Shown here: positions 17,840-28,341 of the stretch, one piece after another | Layout of the letters: every line of letters starts with the position of its first letter | Position numbering within the stretch: the first letter of the stretch is position 1 | NCBI RefSeq assembly: GCF_030812855.1 | Contig: NZ_JAUSTK010000015.1 | Location: 1-64,000 of the forward strand | Source: Paenibacillus wynnii | GTDB lineage: Bacteria > Bacillota > Bacilli > Paenibacillales > Paenibacillaceae | DNA length: 64,000 nucleotides | Reading direction: 5' to 3' | Position numbers and translations under genes: made by a program | Notes under the pieces: model-generated | The model's database searches: none | Told to the model about the DNA's origin: nothing | What the model saw: only the letters and a program-made list of their open reading frames with translations

Positions 17840-19342
17840 CTATGCTCCACTCCTTTGGAAGGTGATATCGCTAAACGTTCCTACATATCGTATCACTTCT
17901 CCTGTAGCATCCTTCACAACATTTATGGTTATTAGCTCCAAGTACTCTTCCCCGCTTTTTCTACGGTTCCAGATCTCCCCCTGCCAACTCCCTTGTTGTG
18001 TAATGTCCTTCCACATCTCTTCATAAAAGGCCTGAGCTTGTTTCCCAGATTGAAGAACGCTCGGATTTTGCCCGAGGATCTCTTGCTCAGAATACCCAGT
18101 TAGCTGTGTAAAAGCCGGATTGACCGCATGAATTCTCCCGTTCACATCCGTCACCAAAATCCCTTGTCCCGTAGAACGGAAGACTTCGGAGGAAAGAGCT
18201 AATTTCTCATGATAATACAGCCATACCACAAGCACAAAGCTGGCGAACGAGACTTGGGACAATGCCATGAAGCCGATGGAATATTGGCCTGTTATAGAAT
18301 AAATCATAGCCAGCATCAGTGGTGGGAAAAATCCGCCCAAGCCGCCCATCATCGAGACAATTCCATTCGCGATCCCTGCCTGTTTATTCAAATACAGAGG
18401 AACAAGTTTGAAAATAATCCCGTTACCTAAGCCCGCACACATGGCAATAGTTAAGCTGCCAACCGTATACAGTCCAATGGAAGGTGAGAAAGCCAGCACA
18501 ATTCCCGCGAATGTAAGACCCATAAATACACCCATCAGTAAAAATAACGGTTTCAACTTATCGGCAAGCCAGCCGCCAATCGGCCTCAGGAAGGTAGCTA
18601 CTGCTATAAAGCCAGCCGTCCGAATACCTGCGTCTACTTTTTCAAGTTCAAAATGGGAGACCAGGAAGTTCGGTAAATATACAGTAAAAGCTACGAACGA
18701 TCCGAACGTAATAAAATAGAATATCGATAAAAACCACAGCTTATCATTTTTATAAACGGCTTTCATTTGTTCAATGATAGGTGTTGTTACTTTCGTTTCT
18801 TGCTTATCACCCAAAAAGATGTTCAAGCCCGCAAAAATAAGCAGCAGTACTAGATAAAGTTTTACGGTCATAGACCACCCTATTTGTGTAGCAATAAGCG
18901 GTGCAGAAAAGGTGGTAATAGCAGTTCCAATGTTGCCTATACCATAAATCCCGTTCACTAAACCGAGCTTTTCCTTGGGGTAATATTTGGGCAGAGAAGT
19001 TACACCAACGGAAAATACGGCACCACCAATTCCCAGAAACAATCCGCCAATCACTAAGTCCATATAGGAAGAAGCTACGCTAATGTAAAACACCGGAAAT
19101 AGAAGAAGAATAAAGCTTGCTGAAAAAATAATCCGTGCCCCTAAAATATTAGCGTAATAACCAAGCGGTATTCTTAAAATCGATCCCAAGACGACAGGAA
19201 TAGCTGTAACCATCGCAAGCTTCTCCGCCGGAATTTGGATATCCTCCCGAATAAACGGGAGCAGCGCTGAAATAATAACCCATACCATAAAACCTACGAT
19301 TAGATTCAACGTTTGAAGCGATAATTGTAGCTTCCTTATCAT
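17840..19342 (-). CDS. narK: NarK-type nitrate/nitrite MFS transporter with C-terminal PAS domain
   Basis: This 500-residue protein has an MFS transporter (residues about 10-380, twelve membrane segments) with the nitrate/nitrite porter signatures GIGNIGTA near 135 and GGLGGFFPP near 335. A soluble PAS domain follows at residues 385-500 ([37 protein letters not shown]). The reading frame is continuous and ends at the PAC motif with no output domain. It probably exchanges nitrate and nitrite across the membrane. The PAS part could regulate transport or signal to NreB/NreC; this is inference. It lies after nreABC beyond a terminator, the same order as narGHJI-nreABC-narT of staphylococci. Confidence 0.9.
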   Translation of the reverse strand: MIRKLQLSLQTLNLIVGFMVWVIISALLPFIREDIQIPAEKLAMVTAIPVVLGSILRIPLGYYANILGARIIFSASFILLLFPVFYISVASSYMDLVIGGLFLGIGGAVFSVGVTSLPKYYPKEKLGLVNGIYGIGNIGTAITTFSAPLIATQIGWSMTVKLYLVLLLIFAGLNIFLGDKQETKVTTPIIEQMKAVYKNDKLWFLSIFYFITFGSFVAFTVYLPNFLVSHFELEKVDAGIRTAGFIAVATFLRPIGGWLADKLKPLFLLMGVFMGLTFAGIVLAFSPSIGLYTVGSLTIAMCAGLGNGIIFKLVPLYLNKQAGIANGIVSMMGGLGGFFPPLMLAMIYSITGQYSIGFMALSQVSFASFVLVVWLYYHEKLALSSEVFRSTGQGILVTDVNGRIHAVNPAFTQLTGYSEQEILGQNPSVLQSGKQAQAFYEEMWKDITQQGSWQGEIWNRRKSGEEYLELITINVVKDATGEVIRYVGTFSDITFQRSGA

Positions 19343-19420
19343 CCAGAATCACCTTTTCCAAGTATTGTGAATGACAACTATGTGGATCCCCCAACTCTAT
19401 TTTAGATGAATCTTCCCAAA

Positions 19421-19464
19421 AAATAATAGGGATTCCCCCTTGATTCTGATGAGGGAATCCCTAT
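19421..19464 (-). terminator. terminator after nreC
   Basis: A perfect 12-base stem, ATAGGGATTCCC (19426-19437) with GGGAATCCCTAT (19453-19464), is followed on the minus strand by TATTTTTT. It separates the nar-nre operon from the transporter-moaA pair. Confidence 0.85.
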
Positions 19465-19471
19465 ATCACAT

Positions 19472-20119
19472 TTAGAAATCAAACAGCTTTTTTCGAAGGG
19501 CATATTCTACAAGTTCAGGACGGCTTTTCAATTGGAGCTTCTCCATTATTTTTGCTTTGTGTGCTTCAACCGTTTTTACGGATACAAACAGCTTTTCAGC
19601 GATTTCCTTATTACCATAGCCTTTTGCGATCAGAGGCAGAATTTCCGTTTCGCGCGTGGATAGTATTTTATAAGGATCGTTCTCGTTGCTACCCTGATCC
19701 TTCTTGATATAATCTCTGACCAATGAGGTTGCCATTTGCGGATGAATATATGTCCCTCCTTTATAGACCATGCGTATAGCAGACAACAGCTCCTCGTCAG
19801 GTGCATTTTTCAATACATACCCTGAAGCGCCGCTCTTAAGGACATGAAATAAATACTCTTCATCATCATACATCGTTAGAACGATGATTTTGGTATCGGG
19901 ATAATCGCTGCTTATTTTTCCTGTAGCGATCAGTCCGCTCTCACCAGGAGGCATACTTAAATCCATTAACAGGATATCTGGATGGTGCTTTCCTACCATC
20001 AGGTAGGCTTCCCTGCCGTCCGCAGCAGTCGCCACAACCTCCATATCCGCCTGATAGTTCAGTATCATTGAAAATCCGCTCCGAACAACAGCATGATCAT
20101 CCACAATAACGATTCTCAT
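19472..20119 (-). CDS. nreC: NreC-like LuxR-type response regulator
   Basis: This 215-residue NarL/FixJ-type regulator has a receiver domain with VDDHAVVR, phospho-acceptor Asp in LLMDLSMPP near residue 54, Thr in VLTMYDD and Lys in YVLKNA. A LuxR helix-turn-helix near 150-205 follows ([37 protein letters not shown]). In staphylococci NreC activates nar genes without oxygen and with nitrate. The start overlaps the nreB stop as ATGA, so the two are coupled. Being downstream of narGHJI, it is probably under its own control. Confidence 0.9.
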   Translation of the reverse strand: MRIVIVDDHAVVRSGFSMILNYQADMEVVATAADGREAYLMVGKHHPDILLMDLSMPPGESGLIATGKISSDYPDTKIIVLTMYDDEEYLFHVLKSGASGYVLKNAPDEELLSAIRMVYKGGTYIHPQMATSLVRDYIKKDQGSNENDPYKILSTRETEILPLIAKGYGNKEIAEKLFVSVKTVEAHKAKIMEKLQLKSRPELVEYALRKKLFDF

Positions 20120-21195
20120 TGAAGGGCTTCCTCCTCGATTCTAACCTCTGCCAGCGGAATGTATAGTTGAATGGTAGTTCCCTTCCCGATATCCGACGTC
20201 AGAGTCAACTGGCCATTCACTAATTCCGACCGTTCCCGCATTCCATATAGACCCAGCCCGGTGCCTTTAACTTCACCAGAATCCAGAATAAAGCCTACCC
20301 CCTCATCCCTTACGATTAGCTGTAAATAACCATTCTGTTCAAATAATTTAACATAGACCTGATCTGTGTCTGCATACTTAAGCGCATTCAACACGGCTTC
20401 CTGACAGACTCGGTACACCACCGTTTCAATTTCGTTGCTATAACGGGCAGCTGATAACTCTGCCGAGAAATCAATGAGTACTCCGTAATTCTTTTCGATA
20501 CCTTTGAAGTGTGAGCGGAAGGCTGCCTCTAGACCGAGATCATCTAACGAAGCCGGGCGCAGCTCAACAGATAAATGGCGGATATCATCGAGCAGCCTTG
20601 TAATGGAAATCTCGGTTTGCTGTATTTTCCGCAGAACATCCTCATTGACGTTCATATATTTAATGACACGCAAATCAACCAGTGAACTAAGCAATTCTTG
20701 AGCCACACTATCATGCAGCTCCCGAGAGATGCGTTTGCGTTCATCTTCCTGAGCCTTAATAATATATTTCAGCATCTTCGACTGGTATAACTTTTCCTGT
20801 GTCTGAAATTGCTTTGTTAGATTAAGCAGCATGAAAATACGTGTTCCGCTAGTCTCATCAATCAAATGATAGCTGGCTGCATAAGGAACAATCCCTTGAT
20901 TCCGCGTCTTTAAATAAACCTGGAATGAGGAGAAGTCTTCTTTGGGGCTTACCAAATAACAATTGCAGCAGGATATTGCCTCCTGTTCGCTCATATAGCC
21001 TTGGCAGGACTGACAAAGAGAGTTTTCTTCGTTTCTGTACATCCTTTCGATAACATCGGTATCGAGTATATTCTCAGCAGCCGGATTCATAGCCAGAACC
21101 TTACCATCCCTATCAATAAAAAAGATTGCTTCAATGCTATTTTCATACATTTTACCTAACAATAAAGTCAAGCTATCACCGGTGAGTGGGATCAT
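20116..21195 (-). CDS. nreB: NreB-like oxygen-sensing histidine kinase
   Basis: This 359-residue soluble kinase has an N-terminal PAS domain (about 10-130) carrying four Cys in the spacing C-x2-C-x11-C-x2-C (CQSC...CCNC, near residues 58-76). That is exactly the [4Fe-4S] ligand pattern of staphylococcal NreB. A HisKA_3 helix with the phospho-accepting His in [13 protein letters not shown] near 160 and a HATPase domain ([30 protein letters not shown]) follow. Oxygen is expected to destroy the cluster and switch kinase activity off. It overlaps nreA by four bases and nreC by four bases. Confidence 0.93.
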   Translation of the reverse strand: MIPLTGDSLTLLLGKMYENSIEAIFFIDRDGKVLAMNPAAENILDTDVIERMYRNEENSLCQSCQGYMSEQEAISCCNCYLVSPKEDFSSFQVYLKTRNQGIVPYAASYHLIDETSGTRIFMLLNLTKQFQTQEKLYQSKMLKYIIKAQEDERKRISRELHDSVAQELLSSLVDLRVIKYMNVNEDVLRKIQQTEISITRLLDDIRHLSVELRPASLDDLGLEAAFRSHFKGIEKNYGVLIDFSAELSAARYSNEIETVVYRVCQEAVLNALKYADTDQVYVKLFEQNGYLQLIVRDEGVGFILDSGEVKGTGLGLYGMRERSELVNGQLTLTSDIGKGTTIQLYIPLAEVRIEEEALQ

Positions 21196-21656
21196 TCTAT
21201 TACCCTCTCCTTTGCATACAGGGAACCAAATTCAGGGCCAATCTCCTCTTGGATCAAATGAAACAAAGCCTCGGTTAAGGCATTTTCCTGGCGAAAGCCG
21301 AATAAAAGTACACCCATTACACGGTTATAGCTCCATAGGGGGAGTGCTCCCAAGCTTTGAAGGCGTTCCGCCACAATAATGGGGTAATTAAATAAATCTT
21401 TGGCTCCGATATCCATATTTACATTTTTCATAAGCAGGGGTTTCCCCGTTTTGAATACTACACCGGCGATCCCTTTGCCTGATTGCAGCGCAATCCGTTT
21501 ATACCGATTGTTAATATTTCCGGAAACGAATTGCCAAGTTAGGACAAACCGATCCTCAGCAGGCTGTACTAACGCAACTGACACAAAGTCCAAACCAAAT
21601 CGGCTTCGAAGGTTATCGATCTCCTTCTGGTAATTATACCTCGGCTTATCATTCAT
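21192..21656 (-). CDS. nreA: NreA-like GAF-domain nitrate sensor
   Basis: This 154-residue protein consists of a single GAF-like domain (YNYQKEIDNLRSRFG start; GKGIAGVVFKTGKP near 75; LGALPLWSYNRVMGVLLFGF near 110). NreA binds nitrate and restrains NreB when nitrate is absent. Length and place match the staphylococcal protein. The ATG at 21656 is preferred because GGGAG lies eight bases before it; an upstream ATG at 21695 has no ribosome binding site. It follows narI by 57 bases and overlaps nreB by four. Confidence 0.85.
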   Translation of the reverse strand: MNDKPRYNYQKEIDNLRSRFGLDFVSVALVQPAEDRFVLTWQFVSGNINNRYKRIALQSGKGIAGVVFKTGKPLLMKNVNMDIGAKDLFNYPIIVAERLQSLGALPLWSYNRVMGVLLFGFRQENALTEALFHLIQEEIGPEFGSLYAKERVIE

Positions 21657-21713
21657 ATCCTGGACTCCCTTGGATGAAGAAAAGAAGGCAGCCATCGCCT
21701 TCTTCTTCTACCT

Positions 21714-22403
21714 TTAATGTTTACGATTCTTTCTATACAGAATATAACTTCTACCCACATAATTCAATGGAACACTCCATACATGTACGAGTCTAGTGAA
21801 AGGCCACAGGGCAAAAATCATAAAACCCGACAAAATATGAATCTTGAAAGTTATCGGCACCTGCAGCATATCTGCGGGGTCAGGACGTAGAATCAATAAG
21901 TCACGGAACCAGATCGATATGGTGGAGCGATAATCAAAAGCGGGTTCCACACTTTTACCGGCGAACATTGTACTGTACAAGCCCATCAGGACGATGAAGA
22001 GCAGCAGTACATTCACGAGCCGATCCGAGACTGAGCTTAACCTGCGCACCCCTTTATGGGTGAAACGGCGGGACGTAAGAATGACCATACCACCAAGCGT
22101 TAGAAAACCAAATATTGCTCCAATATATTGGGCTCCAAAATGATACATATGATCCGTTACACCCATCGCATGCATCCACGACTTTGGAATCCCCAGCCCG
22201 ACGATATGGCCGGCGATGACCGGCATAACCCCTAGATGAAACATCATGCTACCTATCTTTAACTGTTTTTTCTCTATGAATTCGCTAGATTTGGCCGTCC
22301 AGCTGAATTGATCTACACGATACCGATAGATATGGCCGACCACAAATACAACCATACACATATAGGGGAATATCACCCACAGGAATTGATCAACCATGCT
22401 CAT
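21714..22403 (-). CDS. narI: respiratory nitrate reductase gamma subunit (cytochrome b)
   Basis: This 229-residue membrane protein has five membrane spans and the haem-ligand His residues in VVFVVGHIYRY near 22-28, MMFHLGVMPVIAGH near 55-67 and the C-terminal segments KIHILSGF and RLVHVWSVP near 190-210. It takes electrons from menaquinol and passes them to NarH. GGAGG nine bases before the ATG fixes the start. The gene overlaps narJ by 14 bases. Confidence 0.95.
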   Translation of the reverse strand: MSMVDQFLWVIFPYMCMVVFVVGHIYRYRVDQFSWTAKSSEFIEKKQLKIGSMMFHLGVMPVIAGHIVGLGIPKSWMHAMGVTDHMYHFGAQYIGAIFGFLTLGGMVILTSRRFTHKGVRRLSSVSDRLVNVLLLFIVLMGLYSTMFAGKSVEPAFDYRSTISIWFRDLLILRPDPADMLQVPITFKIHILSGFMIFALWPFTRLVHVWSVPLNYVGRSYILYRKNRKH

Positions 22404-22980
22404 GAATCGATGCCTCCTGCCTCACACAAGCCTTGAAAGTTTCACGAAGTGCTTTTATCAAATCATAATAAGGATTATCAAACTGCTGCAGAGCATTAAG
22501 GAGATGATAGGTCCCGTCCTCCATGACTGCAAGGATAAGTCCAAGACTTTCCTGCGCCCGCGGGTCACCTCTCCAATCCACAGCGTATAGAAACTCGCAC
22601 ATCAACGGCAGATAATCGGATAGCTCATCATTCGCCATATGAAGCCCATAGGTTTGGTATACTGATTTGATATTCGCAAGCATTTGTCCACGTTCCTTAG
22701 CTTCTTCCAGTTTAGAATAGGTCATATACAAGGTTGATTTCTTCTGAAAATCAAAGGTTTGCACATACATTTCTTCGATTTCCTCCAAGCTGTATTGATG
22801 CATGCGGTCCCAAAACCTTTTTATATGTTCATATACAGGATTAGAAGAATCTATATACTCCTCCAGAACAGAGGGGTGATAGTCAAGCTTGTCGGGATAG
22901 GTTAAGTGCTGCACGAAGAATCCGAACACACGTTTACGCTCAAACAGCTTCTCGAGATTAATCACGCCATATTCCCCCAT
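22390..22980 (-). CDS. narJ: nitrate reductase delta chaperone
   Basis: This protein of about 196 residues belongs to the NarJ/TorD-type chaperones that help insert the molybdenum cofactor into NarG before membrane attachment. It is all-helical, with the family segments VFGFFVQHLTYPD near residue 15 and LPLMCEFLYAVD near 135. It overlaps narH by 23 bases and narI by 14. The start is not certain: ATG 22980 has no good ribosome binding site, whereas GTG 22965 lies seven to eight bases after GGGGG. A more distant ATG at 23019 is unlikely. Confidence 0.88.
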   Translation of the reverse strand: MGEYGVINLEKLFERKRVFGFFVQHLTYPDKLDYHPSVLEEYIDSSNPVYEHIKRFWDRMHQYSLEEIEEMYVQTFDFQKKSTLYMTYSKLEEAKERGQMLANIKSVYQTYGLHMANDELSDYLPLMCEFLYAVDWRGDPRAQESLGLILAVMEDGTYHLLNALQQFDNPYYDLIKALRETFKACVRQEASIHEHG

Positions 22981-24496
22981 AGAAGTTTTCTTCATAAAGC
23001 TCTTGACCGCTTTTGCCAACCGTCGGACTTACAGGCCCACAGCCGTTACATTCCAGTCCAAAGCCTTCCGAGCCTTGTGCACGGTAAACATCCATATGAT
23101 TTTCTTTGTGTGCGGTTGGAATGACAAATCGGTCCTCATATTTAGCAATGGCCAGCAGACGGTACATTTGCTCAATCTGATGTGCAGTTAAACCTACTCT
23201 TTCCAAACGATTTGCATCAAAGGGTTTCCCGGAAGACTTGGCACGCATATAAGAACGCATCATAGCCATTTTTTGAAGGGCTTCCTTCACCGTAATGGTA
23301 TCTCCAGCGGTCAGTAAATTGGCTAAATATTGAACCGGCAGACGCATCTCTTCTATCGCCGGGAAGATCATATCCGGATTCTCAATCGAATCCTTGCCTT
23401 CGAAATAATTCATGATCGGGCTAAGCGGCGGCACATACCAGACCATAGGCAGTGTGCGATATTCAGGATGAAGCGGGAAAGCTAGCTTGTATTCTATTGC
23501 CAATTTATAGACGGGTGAGTTCTGGGCGGATTCAATCCACTCCTCCGATATTCCATCCTTACGGGCTTGCTCGATGACAGCAGGATCACTCGGATCAAGG
23601 AACAGGTCTAGCTGGGCCTGATATAAATCTTTTTCATCCGGCGTTGATGCAGCTTCTAATACTTTATCAGCATCGTATAAAAGCACACCGAGATAACGGA
23701 TGCGTCCTGTACAGGTCTCGGAGCATACGGTAGGAAGTCCTGCCTCAATCCGCGGGAAACAGAAGGTACATTTCTCCGCCTTATTGGTTTGCCAGTTGAA
23801 ATAGACTTTTTTGTAAGGACATCCTGTCATACAGTAGCGCCAGCCCCGGCACGCCTCTTGATCAACTAAAACAATTCCGTCTTCATCGCGCTTGTACATG
23901 GCACCCGATGGACATGAAGCTACACAACTTGGATTTAAGCAATGCTCACAAAGACGCGGTAAATACATCATAAAAGTCTGTTCAAAATTAAAGACGATTT
24001 CCTCTTCGATCTTCTCGATGTTCGGGTCCTTCGGTCCGGTTACGTGACCACCCGCCAGATCGTCCTCCCAGTTAGGCCCCCATTTTAGATCCATGTTATC
24101 TCCGGTAATGACAGACTTGGGACGAGCCACCGGCTGATGTTTTTTCTCACCGGATTGGGTTAGATGTTCATAGTTATAAGTCCAAGGCTCATAATAGTCC
24201 TTCATTTCCGGCATATCCGGGTTATGAAATATTTTACCCAATGCGATTTTTGATAACTTAGTTCCCGACTTCAACTCCAGCTTGCCTTTTTTGAGCGTCC
24301 ATCCGCCTTTATACTTCTCCTGGTCCTCCCAGCGAACTGGATATCCTATACCCGGTTTGGTCTCTACGTTATTGAACCACATATACTCGGCACCCGAACG
24401 ATTAGTCCAAGTGCTTTTACAGGTCACACTACACGTATGGCAGCCGATGCATTTATCCAGATTCATTACCATAGCTATTTGTGCTTTAATCTTCAA
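22958..24496 (-). CDS. narH: respiratory nitrate reductase beta subunit
   Basis: This 512-residue iron-sulfur subunit has four Cys groups: CIGCHTCSVTC near residue 16, CEHCLNPSCVASCPSGA near 183, CRGWRYCMTGCPYKK near 217 (a Trp in place of a Cys marks the [3Fe-4S] cluster, as in other NarH), and CTFCFPRIEAG...CSETCTGR near 243-265. It carries electrons from NarI to NarG on the inner membrane face. It overlaps narG by 11 bases. Length is usual. Confidence 0.96.
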   Translation of the reverse strand: MKIKAQIAMVMNLDKCIGCHTCSVTCKSTWTNRSGAEYMWFNNVETKPGIGYPVRWEDQEKYKGGWTLKKGKLELKSGTKLSKIALGKIFHNPDMPEMKDYYEPWTYNYEHLTQSGEKKHQPVARPKSVITGDNMDLKWGPNWEDDLAGGHVTGPKDPNIEKIEEEIVFNFEQTFMMYLPRLCEHCLNPSCVASCPSGAMYKRDEDGIVLVDQEACRGWRYCMTGCPYKKVYFNWQTNKAEKCTFCFPRIEAGLPTVCSETCTGRIRYLGVLLYDADKVLEAASTPDEKDLYQAQLDLFLDPSDPAVIEQARKDGISEEWIESAQNSPVYKLAIEYKLAFPLHPEYRTLPMVWYVPPLSPIMNYFEGKDSIENPDMIFPAIEEMRLPVQYLANLLTAGDTITVKEALQKMAMMRSYMRAKSSGKPFDANRLERVGLTAHQIEQMYRLLAIAKYEDRFVIPTAHKENHMDVYRAQGSEGFGLECNGCGPVSPTVGKSGQELYEENFYGGIWRD

Positions 24497-27400
24497 GCCA
24501 GTTCACCTCCTTCATTTTGCGGACAGCTACATAAACATCCCGTTGATTCCCGATCGGACCGTAATAGTTAAATCCATAGCTAAGCTGTGCATATCCCCCT
24601 ACCATCTGAGTAGGTTTGACATGGATTTTCGTCGGTGCGTTATGGCTTCCCCCGCGATCATTCGTAATCTCGGACCCCGGTACGTTAATATGCTTATCCT
24701 GCGCATGATACATGAACATGGTTCCCTTTGGCATTCTATGGCTCACTACCGCACGCGCGGTAACCACTCCATTCCGGTTGTATACCTCAAGCCAATCATT
24801 ATCCTCAATGGCATGGGCTGCTGCATCCTCATTATTGATCCAGACCGTTGGTCCTCCACGGAAAAGAGTAAGCATATGCAGGTTATCCTGATACGTACTA
24901 TGAATATTCCACTTGCCATGCGGAGTTAAATAACGAAGGACAAGGGCATCTTTACCTCCGGTAATCTGTTTGTCCCGCGGCCCGAAGACCATAGGTGGAA
25001 GTGTCGGTTTGTACACAGGTAATGCTTCTCCAAATTGCAGAAAAATCTCATGATCTACATAAAAATGTTGTCTGCCTGTTAAGGTTCGGAAAGGTACCAG
25101 CCTTTCAATATTCGTGGTAAAAGGTGAATATCGTCTGCCCATCTTATTGGAGCCGCTAAAGACAGGTGTAGGTATGACTTCACGCGGTTGAGCGGTGATA
25201 CTTTGGAATGTAATCCGCTCTGCAACACGGTCTGCTGAAATATCCTTAAGAGTTACGCCAGTATCCTGTTCTGCTGATTCCCATGCTCGTTGGGATACCT
25301 TTCCGTTCGTAGCTGATGATATGTTCAATATAGCATCGGCAACCTGCCGGGCCGTATGAAGCTTAGGCAGCCCATTTTTGATCGTTTCATCGAAATAGGT
25401 GCCGTTAATTCTCTTTAACTCCTCATACTCCTCTGCTACCGAAAAGCTAACCCCGTGAGCACCCACTTTGCCTGTAGCAAGAAGAGGGCCAAGTGTTACA
25501 TATTTATCGTGAATTTTCGTATAATCTCGTTCCACAATCGACATATGGGGCATAGTTTTTCCTGGGATGGCTTCAATTTCACCCTTCCGCCAATCCTTAA
25601 CTTCGCCGTAGGGTTGAGAAATTTCACTCACAGAGTCATGTCCTAAGGGTGTAGTAACTAGATCCTTATAAATGCCTGGAAGATAGGTTTTAGCTAGTTC
25701 TGAAAAGGTTTGTGAAAGACCGCGATAAATATCCCAGTCCGAACGCGACTCCCACAGAGGATCTATTGCCGGATTAAAAGGATGCACAAAGGGATGCATA
25801 TCCGTTGAAGACAGATCTGTTTTCTCATACCAGGTAGCCGCAGGTAAAACTATATCTGCGTACATCGGTGTGGAAGTCATTCGGAAATCCAACGCAACCA
25901 GCAGATCCAGCTTCCCTTCAACATTCTCCCGCCAGAAGATTTCCTCCGGTTTTTCATCCTCATTTGGCATAGACAACAATCCATCTGCCGCACCCAGCAA
26001 ATGCTTCATGAAATATTCCTGTCCTTTGGCAGAGCTTGATATGAGATTCGAACGCCATACAAACAGGGAACGCGGGAAGTTGTCCGGTGCATCCGGATCT
26101 TCAACGGCGAAGTGGGTTTCACCGGAGGTGATTTGCTCCAACGTATGTTTTACAATCTCCTCATTGGTCGTCTTCCCTTGCTGCGCAGCTTCCTCTGCAA
26201 ATACGAGACTATTCTTATTAAATTGCGGATAGGACGGAAGCCAACCCAAGCGTGCAGCAAGCACATTATAATCTGCCGGATGCTGGTACCGGATGTCTCC
26301 GCCCGTTGGCGATTTCAAAGAATCTGCACCCATCTCTTCATACTTCCATTGATCCGTAGCAAAGTAGAAAAACGAAGTGGCATTCTGCTGACGCGGCGGT
26401 CCCTGCCAGTCTTTGGCAAAGGCTACTGTGGACCAGCCTTCAATCGGACGGCATTTTTCTTGGCCCACATAATGCGCCCATCCGCCGCCATTAACCCCTT
26501 GTGAAGCTGTAAGGATAACCAAGTTAAGGATCGAGCGATAGATGGTGTCACTGTTGAACCAGTGGTTGATCCCAGCACCCATGATGATCATCGAGCGACC
26601 GCCGGTATCCAGCGCATTTTGGGCAAATTCACGGGCGATTTGTACGACTATAGATTGCTTGACACCTGTTATTTTTTCTTGCCAAGCTGGAGTGTAGAAA
26701 GAGGCTTCATCTTGATAACCTTTTGCCTCCAGATCACTACCCGTCCGTACCACTCCGTACTGGCTCATCATGAGATCAAAGACGGTGGCAGCTAGTCGCT
26801 CTGAACCGTCCGCCATGACTACCTTTTTAGCTGGAATGGGCCGTTTGAAGGTTCCGTTAGCGGAGTTATCAAAGAATGGGAAGATGATGGTCTGCCAATC
26901 GGAATCGTGAGCCTCAACAGATAAGGCTGGTTGGATTAATGAGCCATCCTCACGCTCCAAGATGAGATTCCATTTCTTATCCTTTTCCCAGCGTTGGCCG
27001 ACCGTTCCGTTCGGAATTGTGATCTCACTCGTTGCTTCATCAAAAATGACCGGCTTCCACTCTGCATGCTGCGAGGTATCTCCAAGATCACTTGCCCGTA
27101 AGAAGCGACCGGCCTTGTAATCTCCCTCATACTCCTCCAACAAGATAAGAAAAGGCATATCTGTATATTGTTTTGCGTAGTTCAGGAACATAGGCTCCTG
27201 ACGCTCTTTATAGAATTCATTAAGAATGACATGCGTCATCGCCTGGGCAATCGCTGCATCCGTCCCTGGATTCGGGGCCAGCCAATTGTCCGCGAACTTA
27301 ACGTTTTCGGCATAATCCGGTGCAATGGAGACGACCTTTGTCCCCTTATAGCGAACCTCAGTCATAAAGTGCGCATCCGGTGTACGTGTTAGCGGGACAT

Positions 27401-28160
27401 TTGAGCCCCACATCATGATATAACCGGCGTTATACCAGTCACTGGATTCGGGCACATCCGTTTGCTCGCCCCAAATTTGCGGGGAGGCTGGCGGTAAATC
27501 CGCATACCAATCATAGAAACTGAGCATCTGTCCGCCTAATAGAGTTAAAAAACGTGCACCTGACGCGTAGCTAATCATAGACATGGCAGGAATTGGTGTG
27601 AAACCGGCAATCCGATCAGGTCCATATTTGCGAATCGTATAGATTAATTGAGCTGCAATTAATGCATTTGCATCCTGCCAGGATACGCGTACATGACCGC
27701 CTTTGCCGCGTGCTTTTTTATAGGAAGTCGCTTTCTCAGGATCTTCAACAATACTTGCCCAAGCTGCAATAGGATCTGCGGTTTCGCTTAAGGCCTGTTT
27801 CCATAACCGCCATAACCGCCCCCGCATATAAGGATATTTCACACGAAGAGGGCTATATTCATACCAGGAAAATGAAGCGCCGCGCGGACAGCCGCGAGGT
27901 TCAAATTCAGGCATATCCGGTCCACAGGAGGGATAATCAATCTGTTGATTTTCCCAGGTTATAATTCCATTCTTCACGAATACCTTCCAGCTGCAAGAGC
28001 CTGTGCAGTTTACTCCGTGAGTCGTTCGCACCACTTTATCGTGAGACCAGCGCTTTCGGTACATATCCTCCCAATCTCTGCTTTTCTCTTCTAGCACAGA
28101 CCAGTTATCCGAATAGCTTTCTACAGGTTTAAAGAACTTTAGTCCAAACTTTCCCTTCAT
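24486..28160 (-). CDS. narG: respiratory nitrate reductase alpha subunit
   Basis: This 1224-residue molybdopterin subunit reduces nitrate to nitrite. The FS0 [4Fe-4S] ligands are His and three Cys in THGVNCTGSCSW and EPRGCPRGAS (residues about 45-100). WGSNVPLTRTPDAHF, GVNGGGWAHYVGQEK and the C-terminal guanine-dinucleotide binding region (RGGPTVWINNEDA) are typical. The ATG at 28160 is chosen because the product then begins MKGKFGLKFFKP like other Firmicute NarG. The frame is open for another 80 codons upstream, but that extension is not NarG-like. AAGGAG lies 12 bases off, and a short 12-codon frame starts between. Confidence 0.96.
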   Translation of the reverse strand: MKGKFGLKFFKPVESYSDNWSVLEEKSRDWEDMYRKRWSHDKVVRTTHGVNCTGSCSWKVFVKNGIITWENQQIDYPSCGPDMPEFEPRGCPRGASFSWYEYSPLRVKYPYMRGRLWRLWKQALSETADPIAAWASIVEDPEKATSYKKARGKGGHVRVSWQDANALIAAQLIYTIRKYGPDRIAGFTPIPAMSMISYASGARFLTLLGGQMLSFYDWYADLPPASPQIWGEQTDVPESSDWYNAGYIMMWGSNVPLTRTPDAHFMTEVRYKGTKVVSIAPDYAENVKFADNWLAPNPGTDAAIAQAMTHVILNEFYKERQEPMFLNYAKQYTDMPFLILLEEYEGDYKAGRFLRASDLGDTSQHAEWKPVIFDEATSEITIPNGTVGQRWEKDKKWNLILEREDGSLIQPALSVEAHDSDWQTIIFPFFDNSANGTFKRPIPAKKVVMADGSERLAATVFDLMMSQYGVVRTGSDLEAKGYQDEASFYTPAWQEKITGVKQSIVVQIAREFAQNALDTGGRSMIIMGAGINHWFNSDTIYRSILNLVILTASQGVNGGGWAHYVGQEKCRPIEGWSTVAFAKDWQGPPRQQNATSFFYFATDQWKYEEMGADSLKSPTGGDIRYQHPADYNVLAARLGWLPSYPQFNKNSLVFAEEAAQQGKTTNEEIVKHTLEQITSGETHFAVEDPDAPDNFPRSLFVWRSNLISSSAKGQEYFMKHLLGAADGLLSMPNEDEKPEEIFWRENVEGKLDLLVALDFRMTSTPMYADIVLPAATWYEKTDLSSTDMHPFVHPFNPAIDPLWESRSDWDIYRGLSQTFSELAKTYLPGIYKDLVTTPLGHDSVSEISQPYGEVKDWRKGEIEAIPGKTMPHMSIVERDYTKIHDKYVTLGPLLATGKVGAHGVSFSVAEEYEELKRINGTYFDETIKNGLPKLHTARQVADAILNISSATNGKVSQRAWESAEQDTGVTLKDISADRVAERITFQSITAQPREVIPTPVFSGSNKMGRRYSPFTTNIERLVPFRTLTGRQHFYVDHEIFLQFGEALPVYKPTLPPMVFGPRDKQITGGKDALVLRYLTPHGKWNIHSTYQDNLHMLTLFRGGPTVWINNEDAAAHAIEDNDWLEVYNRNGVVTARAVVSHRMPKGTMFMYHAQDKHINVPGSEITNDRGGSHNAPTKIHVKPTQMVGGYAQLSYGFNYYGPIGNQRDVYVAVRKMKEVNWLED

Positions 28161-28341
28161 TGGACATGACCACTCCTTCGGTAGAATGACAAGGATTTGG
28201 GGGATCAAATAATTGTCTATTCTTATACATCCATTATCGATTAGAGCACAGAGTGTTCCTATTAGGGAAAGTCCTATATATACAGCAGAAAGACCCATGC
28301 TCAAATGCACGGGCCCATCAAAATATATGTATGTAATTCTA

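Noticed and set aside
24282..24929. Long plus-strand open frame of 215 codons opposite narH/narG
   Set aside because: Shadow frame inside two overlapping genes with strong family matches; no ribosome binding site or recognisable protein.
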